64,000 nucleotides of DNA from Pseudomonas sp. VD-NE ins (GTDB taxonomy: Bacteria > Pseudomonadota > Gammaproteobacteria > Pseudomonadales > Pseudomonadaceae). Both the position numbers and the translations under genes were made by a program. Below are positions 58,491 through 64,000 of this stretch, in pieces; the first letter of the stretch is position 1; each line of letters starts with the position of its first letter. Location of the stretch: contig NZ_CP134772.1 in NCBI RefSeq assembly GCF_031882575.1, forward strand, positions 1,569,001 through 1,633,000. Reading direction: 5' to 3'. The notes under the pieces were generated by a model, which had not been told where the DNA came from, searched no databases, and saw nothing but the letters and a program-made list of their open reading frames with translations.

Positions 58491-58780
58491 AACGTATTTG
58501 TTCCATCTACCAAAGCTCCAAGCGCAGCGGCATGTACCTTTACGTGCTCAAAAGTGACGCGCTTGAGCGTGTGCCGGAAGCGCTGATGCTGGCCTTCGGC
58601 AAGCCGAAGCATTCCTTCGATCTGGTGCTGTCACCGGAGCGCAAACTGGCCAGCGAGGACATCGTCGTGGTCCTGGAAAACCTCGACAAGCAGGGCTACC
58701 ACCTGCAAATGCCGCCGGCCGAGGACGAGTACATCGAGCACTTGCCCGAAGAGTTGCTGCGACGCAACGACCCGGTCTGA
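58487..58780 (+). CDS. ycgL: YcgL-domain protein
   Basis: 97 residues starting with TTG inside the rnd stop (TTGA). The sequence [20 protein letters not shown] and the C-terminal [15 protein letters not shown] match the YcgL family. Its function is unknown; the coupling with rnd is conserved in gammaproteobacteria and hints at an RNA-related role (inference). Confidence 0.92.
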   Translation: MKRICSIYQSSKRSGMYLYVLKSDALERVPEALMLAFGKPKHSFDLVLSPERKLASEDIVVVLENLDKQGYHLQMPPAEDEYIEHLPEELLRRNDPV

Positions 58781-58884
58781 TCTGCGCGGCTCTGTTCTGA
58801 GTCTCGGTTTACCCTGGAACTGTTTTTAACGCGATGGCCGTCCGAATCCGGCGGCCGTCTGCACGGTTTGCGAAAGGTTTGAAG

Positions 58885-59817
58885 ATGCGCGTTCTGATTG
58901 CCGAACACGACCACGCGATATACGCCCGGCTGCTGCGTCAGGCAGCGCCCGAGCTTGAAGTACTGACCAGCGGCGACTCCGCCGAACTGGCCCGTCAGGC
59001 CGCCGATTGCCCGGTGTGGCTGGGCCAGCCGGATCTGCTGGCGACCCTGTTGCGTCAGGGCCATCAACCGCAATGGCTGCAATCGACCTGGGCCGGTATC
59101 ACCCCGTTGCTCGCTGACGGGTTGCGCCGTGATTATCGCTTGACCCGTGCGGTGGGCATTTTCGGTCAGGTGATGGCCGAATACGTGCTGACGTACATTC
59201 TTGGCCATGAGCGCGAAGTGCTGGCGCGACTGGTCAGCCAGGTCGAGCGCAAGTGGGACAACCGCAGCGGCCAGAGTCTGGTCGGGCGCAAGGTGCTGAT
59301 TGTCGGCACCGGTGACATTGGCCAGAGCGTGGCGCAGTTCCTGCTGCCGTTCGGCATCGAGTTGTACGGCATCGCCAGCAGTGCCCGGGAGCAGGCGCCG
59401 TTTGTCGAAGTCGGCTCGATGGCCGATCTGCCGCGACTGGTGGGCGAAGTGGATTACGTGGTCAATCTGCTGCCGAACACCGAGCACACCCACGATATCT
59501 ACGACGCGGCGCTATTCAAGCAATTCAAGCCGACCGGGTTGTTCATCAATGCCGGGCGCGGGGTTGCGGTGGTTGATGCCGATCTGGTGGAAGCGCTGAA
59601 GGAAGGCCATCTGGCGGGGGCGGTGATCGACGTTTGCCGTCAGGAGCCACTGCCACAGCGCCATCCGTTCTGGACCGCGTGGGGTTTGCTGCTGACCGGG
59701 CACAGCTCGGCACCGACGTCGCCGGCGCTGATGGTGCAGTTGTTTGTCGAGAACCTGAAGGCGTATCAGGCGAGCGAAGCGTTGCGCGGGGAAGTGGATT
59801 TCAATCGCGGGTATTGA
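58885..59817 (+). CDS. D-2-hydroxyacid dehydrogenase family protein
   Basis: 310 residues from ATG 58885 with AAAGG upstream. The NAD-binding motif is VLIVGTGDIGQSVAQFLLPF. The catalytic residues lie in NAGRGVAVVDADLVEAL (substrate Arg) and VIDVCRQEPLPQRHPFW (Glu), and the histidine in LTGHSSAP. The group includes GhrA-like glyoxylate/hydroxypyruvate reductases. The exact substrate is not known. Confidence 0.9.
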   Translation: MRVLIAEHDHAIYARLLRQAAPELEVLTSGDSAELARQAADCPVWLGQPDLLATLLRQGHQPQWLQSTWAGITPLLADGLRRDYRLTRAVGIFGQVMAEYVLTYILGHEREVLARLVSQVERKWDNRSGQSLVGRKVLIVGTGDIGQSVAQFLLPFGIELYGIASSAREQAPFVEVGSMADLPRLVGEVDYVVNLLPNTEHTHDIYDAALFKQFKPTGLFINAGRGVAVVDADLVEALKEGHLAGAVIDVCRQEPLPQRHPFWTAWGLLLTGHSSAPTSPALMVQLFVENLKAYQASEALRGEVDFNRGY

Positions 59818-59830
59818 TCTCCTTGCTTCA

Positions 59831-59935
59831 GATCGTTCCCACGCGGAGCGTGGGAATGCAGCCGGGGACGCTCTGCGTCCCATTGGAACGCGGAGCGTCC
59901 CTTGAGTCATTCCCACGCGGAGCGTGGGAACGATC
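59831..59935. repeat. Palindromic intergenic repeat (GTTCCCACGC type)
   Basis: GATCGTTCCCACGCGGAGCG opens and its inverse CGCGGAGCGTGGGAACGATC closes the element. An inner CGGAGCGTCCC motif is repeated. It is a third dispersed repeat family in this window, between the dehydrogenase gene and the convergent nitroreductase gene. Confidence 0.88.
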
Positions 59936-59949
59936 ATTTGCGGTGTGGC

Positions 59950-60543
59950 TTAGAGGGTGAATTCGCCTTCCGCCGCCAGTTCGTTCAGCGGACGGCGCGG
60001 GCTCGGCTCTTCACGGGCCTGCAGGTATTCAGCCAGCGTTGCCTTGTCACCGAGTTTGCCGACCGCCACCGCCGCGTGCAGCGCGTAACCTTCAGGAATA
60101 TTCAGCTCCTTGCGCGTCAGCTCCTGATCGAAACCGGCCATGCCGTGGGTGTGCCAGCCGCTGATGCTTGCTTGCAGCGCCAGATGCCCCCACGCCGAAC
60201 CGGTGTCGAAGGTATGCCACAACGCCGGCGTTTCTTCCGTCGCGCCGGGTGCAGTGAAGGTGGTTTTCGAAATCACGATCACCAGCGCCGCAGAATGCTG
60301 TGCCCAGCTACGGTTGAATTCGTTGAGCAGGCCCAGGTAACGCTCCCAGTTTGGCGTATCGCGACGCGCATAGAGGAAACGCCAAGGCTGCGAGTTGTAC
60401 GCCGAGGGCGCCCAGCGTGCCGCTTCGAAGAAGCTCAACAGGGTTTCTTCCGGGATCGCTTCGCCGGTGAAGGCGCGCGGCGACCAGCGGTCGGTGAATT
60501 GCGGGTGAATGGCGTAATCGGCAACGCGAGGGTTGGCACTCAT
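59950..60543 (-). CDS. Nitroreductase family protein
   Basis: 197 residues. FMN-binding motifs are DRWSPRAFTGEAIPEETLLS, ARWAPSAYNSQPWRFLYA and the C-terminal GYALHAAVAVGKLGDKATL. The family reduces quinones, nitro compounds or other oxidised substrates with NAD(P)H. The natural substrate is unknown. The gene is monocistronic, divergent from the ycgN-like gene across 279 bp in which no gene was seen. Confidence 0.92.
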   Translation of the reverse strand: MSANPRVADYAIHPQFTDRWSPRAFTGEAIPEETLLSFFEAARWAPSAYNSQPWRFLYARRDTPNWERYLGLLNEFNRSWAQHSAALVIVISKTTFTAPGATEETPALWHTFDTGSAWGHLALQASISGWHTHGMAGFDQELTRKELNIPEGYALHAAVAVGKLGDKATLAEYLQAREEPSPRRPLNELAAEGEFTL

Positions 60544-60822
60544 CGAGAGATTCCTTGCTACGTTTGAGTCAGGGATTTGAATGAAAACCCGGCGGGATCA
60601 GTTGCGCTGAACGATGGGGTTTTCCGAGCCTGAGGGTTCACCACAATGCAACGCGGTCGAGCGTTAATGGCTTGCGGGCAAGGCTTCTTGCGACTGGCAA
60701 AGCTACGCGCCGCCACAAAAACTGACAAGTCCCGCGCAACCGGCAGTCGCCACCGCTTGGCCCGCCGGGTCTTGGGCACTAGACTGGCGGCCTTTTCACC
60801 ACCTGATGTTGATGCTTGAGCC

Positions 60823-61272
60823 ATGGCCGCCAAAGTCGAACCGTTCTGGATACGCAAAACCCTCGATCAACTGGATCACCAGGAATGGGAATCGCTGTGC
60901 GACGGCTGTGGCCTGTGCTGCCTGCAGAAACTCGAGGATGAAGAAGACAACAGCGTTTATTACACGCGCATCGCCTGCAAACTGCTGGACCTGAAAACCT
61001 GCCAGTGCAGCGACTACCCGAACCGCATCAAATTTGTCCCGGACTGCATCCAGCTCACCCCGGGCCAGGCCGAAGAGTTCAAATGGCTGCCGCCGACCTG
61101 CGGGTATCGACTGGTCAGCGAGGGCAAGGATTTGCCGTTGTGGCACCACCTGGTGTGTGGCGATCGCGATGCGGTGCACCATGAGCGTATTTCCCAGTCC
61201 GGGCGCATGCTTGCCGAAGGCAGCGTGCCGGAAGATGACTGGGAAGATCACCTGATTTTCCGTGCGGGTTGA
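60823..61272 (+). CDS. YcgN-family cysteine-cluster protein (UPF0260)
   Basis: 149 residues. The motif [15 protein letters not shown], together with later cysteines ([22 protein letters not shown]), is the Cys-rich pattern of UPF0260/YkgJ-type proteins, which may bind zinc or an iron–sulfur cluster. The function is unknown. ycgL and ycgN are near each other in many gammaproteobacteria. Confidence 0.92.
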   Translation: MAAKVEPFWIRKTLDQLDHQEWESLCDGCGLCCLQKLEDEEDNSVYYTRIACKLLDLKTCQCSDYPNRIKFVPDCIQLTPGQAEEFKWLPPTCGYRLVSEGKDLPLWHHLVCGDRDAVHHERISQSGRMLAEGSVPEDDWEDHLIFRAG

Positions 61273-61307
61273 ACACCTGCTGATTCAAGCTTTACCAAGG
61301 AGTGTGT

Positions 61308-62537
61308 ATGGCTGTCGGATTGCCGCGAGCGTTGATGGTTGCGCTGCTGGCGCTGAGCGCGCCGGTCTGGGCGGCGAAGAAAGTCGATCTGGATTATCAC
61401 GTGCGTCTGTTGCCACAGAGCGATCAGGCCGAAGTACGCCTGACCCTGGCCAAGGGCGAAGCGGTACGCAGTCTCGATTTCGATCTTGGCGACGGCAGCC
61501 ATTACAGCGACTTCAAGGCTGACGGCCAGTGGCTGCTGAGCCCGGGCAAACAAGCGCGCGGGGTCTGGCGCCCCGCCAGCGAAAAGTCCAGCCTGACCTA
61601 CCGCGTACGCATCAGCCACGGCCGCAAGAACGGCAGCTTCGACACGCGCATGACCCCAAATTGGGCGTTGATGCGTGGCGACGAACTGGTGCCGCCGGCC
61701 AGACTCGATCAACAGGACGGCACCGAACTGGTCGCGCGTCTGCAATTCGAATTGCCTGATGGTTGGAAAAGCGTTGAAACCGCGTGGCCACGCATCGGCA
61801 AAAACAAATTCCGCATCGACAATCCTTCGCGCCTGTTCGACCGCCCGACCGGCTGGATGCTCGCCGGCCACCTCGGCAGCCGCCGCACACGCTTGGGCGA
61901 AACCGAAGTCACCGTGGCCTCGCCGCAGGGCCAGGGCATGCGCCGGATGGATGTGCTGACGTTGCTCACGTTTGTCTGGCCGCAGGTGCAGGCCGTGTAC
62001 CCGCGACATCCGAGCAAGCTGTTGATCGTCGGCGCCAACGACCCGATGTGGCGTGGCGGCCTCGGAGCGCATGAATCCATCTACGTAAACACGCGACTAC
62101 CGCTGGTCAGCGAAAGCGGTAGCAGCGCGCTGGTACGTGAGTTGGCGCAGGTGTTCGGGCGGATCAATGACGAGCAGCGCAGCGACTGGATCAGCGAAGG
62201 TTTTGCCGAGTATTACGCCATTGAACTGGTACGCCGCGCCGGCGGCATGAGTGATGAGCGTTATCAAGGTTTGCAGGCGAAACTGGCCAAGGACAGCCAG
62301 AAGGTCACGACGTTGCGCGGCGAGCAGATCAGCCCGGCGCAGGTGGCGAAAGCGGTGGTGCTGTTGCAGGAACTGGATCGCGAGATTCGCTTGAAGACGC
62401 GCAACAAGCGTTCGCTGGATGATGTGTTGCGTGGGGCGATGCATCTGGGGACGGTGAGTACCAAGGAGTTTGTGCAACTGGCCGAGAGTGTTCTCGGCGA
62501 GTCTTCCAAAGTCCTTGATACCGCGTTGCTACAGTGA
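61308..62537 (+). CDS. Exported M1/M61-like peptidase-fold protein lacking the zinc histidines
   Basis: 409 residues from ATG 61308 with AAGGAG upstream. A signal peptide (ALMVALLALSAPVWA) targets it to the periplasm. A beta-rich N-terminal half (YHVRLLPQSDQAEVRLTLAK) resembles the N-domain of M1/M61 aminopeptidases. The segment SALVRELAQVFGRINDEQRS followed by DWISEGFAEYYAIEL aligns with the gluzincin zinc site. HExxH is changed to RELAQ while the downstream Glu (SEGFAEYY) is kept. The protein is therefore probably not an active zinc peptidase and may be a binding or chaperone-like relative. Confidence 0.8.
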   Translation: MAVGLPRALMVALLALSAPVWAAKKVDLDYHVRLLPQSDQAEVRLTLAKGEAVRSLDFDLGDGSHYSDFKADGQWLLSPGKQARGVWRPASEKSSLTYRVRISHGRKNGSFDTRMTPNWALMRGDELVPPARLDQQDGTELVARLQFELPDGWKSVETAWPRIGKNKFRIDNPSRLFDRPTGWMLAGHLGSRRTRLGETEVTVASPQGQGMRRMDVLTLLTFVWPQVQAVYPRHPSKLLIVGANDPMWRGGLGAHESIYVNTRLPLVSESGSSALVRELAQVFGRINDEQRSDWISEGFAEYYAIELVRRAGGMSDERYQGLQAKLAKDSQKVTTLRGEQISPAQVAKAVVLLQELDREIRLKTRNKRSLDDVLRGAMHLGTVSTKEFVQLAESVLGESSKVLDTALLQ

Positions 62538-62541
62538 CACC

Positions 62542-62680
62542 GCTATCGCTGGCAAGCCAGCTCCCACAGTGTTTTGGGTTGGGCACAAAATCAGTGCACA
62601 ACCCATAAGCCGATTTGGGGCTGGGCAAAAATTCTGTGGTCTCCACAGAACCTGTGGGAGCTGGCTTGCCAGCGATGAGG
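62542..62680. repeat. REP/BIME element
   Basis: TATCGCTGGCAAGCCAGCTC and GAGCTGGCTTGCCAGCGATG are inverted around about 90 bp in which GGCACAAAAT and GGGCAAAAAT motifs recur. It lies between the M1-like gene and a convergent gene. Confidence 0.9.
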
Positions 62681-62706
62681 CCGTCAGCCCCACCGAAAAT
62701 CTCGGA

Positions 62707-63084
62707 TCAAACCCCGGTTTTCGGCGATTTCACCGAATCATTGCCGGTCACGGTGGCGGTATTGGTCGCCGCCTCGGCATTGGCCTTGAGCTTGCTCAGT
62801 TCTTCTCCAGCGCGCTCGATCTTCGCCCGCACGTTGTTCATGTCCTGACGACTCTTCTCGAACAGGCTCTTCACCGAACTGTGCCCGGTAATCCCGCGCG
62901 CCATGGCCACGCCGCCAATTGCCACCTGAATCAAACCGAACACACCGCCACGGCGCAGGCCCTTGCCGACCATGATCACGCCACCCGCGAGCGAGCCAAT
63001 GCGCTCCCAGCCTTCGACGTTTTGCTCGGAACGGCTCTGGAACGGAGTGGATTCGATACGTTCGACACGTTTCAGTTCGGTCAT
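62707..63084 (-). CDS. Small DUF2892-type membrane protein
   Basis: 125 residues from the ATG at 63084 with GGAGAAAGATC upstream. After a polar start, WERIGSLAGGVIMVGKGLRR and FGLIQVAIGGVAMARGITGH form a short hydrophobic pair like the YgaP/DUF2892 inner-membrane unit. A C-terminal coiled-coil-like helix (SLFEKSRQDMNNVRAKIERA) follows. The function is unknown. Confidence 0.78.
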   Translation of the reverse strand: MTELKRVERIESTPFQSRSEQNVEGWERIGSLAGGVIMVGKGLRRGGVFGLIQVAIGGVAMARGITGHSSVKSLFEKSRQDMNNVRAKIERAGEELSKLKANAEAATNTATVTGNDSVKSPKTGV

Positions 63085-63165
63085 GATCTTTCTCCAGGCA
63101 ATGAGTAATCGATAAACAAGCTGACTGCCGAAGCGGTCAGCTTGTTCCATCGGATGTGCGCCGCT

Positions 63166-63636
63166 TCAGCGGAATTTCGGCCCGGAGCGCGTGTTCAGGC
63201 CCTTGGCCATGCGGTCGTAGAGCACGACGTTGACCGTGGCGGCGAGGTTCATGCAGCCGGTGGTCGGGATGTATACGACGTCTTCGCACCAGTCGCGGAT
63301 ATCTTTATCCAGCGAGCCATCTTCGGGGCCGAAGATGTACAGGGCGCGATCCGGATGAGTGTATTCCGGCAGCGGGCGGGCGCCCTCGACCAGTTCCACG
63401 GCGACGGGCACGCAGTTGAGCGGGAGGATCTTTTTCAGATCGTCGATGCCGATCAGCGGGATGTCGTAGTGCACGCGTTTGGTGTCGGTGACGAAGTCGG
63501 CGGCGCGTTCATAACGTTTGCCGGTGTAGAACACCGATGCCACGCCATAACAGCCTGCGGCGCGCATCACCGAACCGACGTTCTCCGGTGATTTGGGGTT
63601 ATACAAACCAATGCAGCTGTACCGTTTGTCTGCCAC
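63166..63636 (-). CDS. SpoU (TrmH/TrmL)-type RNA 2'-O-methyltransferase
   Basis: 156 residues with a GTG start (63636) after GAAGGCACCCC; the longer frame upstream runs into a REP element. SPOUT motifs are YNPKSPENVGSVMRAAGCYG (motif 1), LYIFGPEDGSL (motif 2) and YIPTTGCMNLAATVNVVLYD (motif 3). Small SpoU proteins of this size methylate ribose in tRNA (TrmL-like) or rRNA; the substrate base cannot be told from the sequence alone. Confidence 0.9.
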   Translation of the reverse strand: MADKRYSCIGLYNPKSPENVGSVMRAAGCYGVASVFYTGKRYERAADFVTDTKRVHYDIPLIGIDDLKKILPLNCVPVAVELVEGARPLPEYTHPDRALYIFGPEDGSLDKDIRDWCEDVVYIPTTGCMNLAATVNVVLYDRMAKGLNTRSGPKFR

Positions 63637-63725
63637 GAGCGGGGTGCCTTCGGGAAAAAGAGCGCGATTATACGGGGATTGGGAGAGGGCGGGCAGATTC
63701 GAGATCTGTGGTGTCTGCTCTGGCC

Positions 63726-63823
63726 CTATCGCTGGCAAGCCAGCTCCCACAGGGATCTCGGGTGTTCACAAAATTTGTGAGCGATCAAAATCATTGTGGG
63801 AGCTGGCTTGCCAGCGATGAGGC
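63726..63823. repeat. REP/BIME element
   Basis: CTATCGCTGGCAAGCCAGCT and AGCTGGCTTGCCAGCGATGA are inverted around about 55 bp, just upstream of the SpoU-type gene and after the partial gene at the window end. Confidence 0.92.
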
Positions 63824-63841
63824 CAGTTCAGGCAATGAAGA

Positions 63842-64000
63842 TCAGTCTTCTTTCTTCATCAACCCGGCCAGCGCGGCAAACGGGTTATGCGTTGCCTTGG
63901 CGATCTTCGGCGTGCTCAGCGAGCCCTCGCTGAAATACTGCTGATCGGTATAGCGCGAGTGTTCGTTGTCGTGGCAATACAGGCACAACAGCTCCCAGTT
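63842..64000 (-). CDS. YajD-like HNH nuclease, C-terminal part
   Basis: The last 52 codons of a gene that begins beyond the window. The translation reads NWELLCLYCHDNEHSRYTDQ and ends in AGLMKKED. The C-Y-C-H-D-N-E-H cluster is the end of an HNH domain of the YajD family, in which the cysteines and histidines hold zinc and the active-site metal. The biological role of YajD is unknown. Confidence 0.8.
   Translation of the reverse strand, partial: NWELLCLYCHDNEHSRYTDQQYFSEGSLSTPKIAKATHNPFAALAGLMKKED

Overview
The window is about 64 kb of a Pseudomonas chromosome, most probably the P. fluorescens/koreensis group. Evidence for this: the blocks ung–abrB–tctABC–opdH–tctDE–HDOD–ygfZ–sdhE–ygfX–nadB–algU–mucA–mucB–mucD and bepA-like–tusA-like–perM–bcp–gcvR–dapA–bamC–MBL–purC–tRNA-Ser match the gene order I recall for P. 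aeruginosa PAO1 (PA0750–PA0766 and PA1005–PA1013). Pseudomonas-type REP sequences sit in many gaps, and mucC is absent between mucB and mucD. Most of the window is GC-rich core sequence; the accessory parts look more AT-rich.

Layout. (1) 1–2280: the start of a guanidine/urea-type ABC uptake operon on the minus strand, with a guanidine-I (ykkC) riboswitch and a sigma-54 promoter. (2) 2496–3347: two small tyrosine/glycine-rich lipoproteins. (3) 3457–16855: an accessory block. It holds a 1782-residue effector-like protein with nine HTH-like repeats, an NLS-like motif and a C-terminal SET domain, lying between two copies of the same terminator segment. Next is a three-gene operon of glycosyltransferase, membrane-anchored unknown and 1853-residue RTX protein. 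(4) 16925–26655: a 3-hydroxyisobutyryl-CoA hydrolase-like gene, ung, and a tricarboxylate uptake system (outer-membrane channel, binding protein, TctAB permease, TctDE two-component control). (5) 26844–35444: housekeeping genes and the AlgU envelope-stress operon. (6) 35526–43602: protease, sulfur-carrier, peroxiredoxin, lysine biosynthesis, BAM and purine genes, ending in tRNA-Ser(CGA). (7) 43606–46376: a small islet between an imperfect duplication of the tRNA 3' end, carrying an O-acyltransferase. (8) 46606–57128: surface-polysaccharide cassette (GT2, methyltransferase, GtrA, DUF6311-like), two LysR regulators around a CHMI-type tautomerase, an MFS exporter and an EptA lipid A phosphoethanolamine transferase. 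(9) 57357–64000: RNase D, YcgL, dehydrogenase, nitroreductase, YcgN, a peptidase-like protein without its zinc histidines, a SpoU-type methyltransferase and a partial YajD-like HNH nuclease.

The most unusual object is the SET-domain protein at 3509–8857. Its architecture (large N-terminal translocation-like region, three ABC triplets of a 49-residue HTH-like repeat, basic bipartite motif, SET domain) suggests a protein aimed at eukaryotic chromatin. That is an inference from architecture and motifs only. All assignments come from reading the sequence and motifs; no database search was run.
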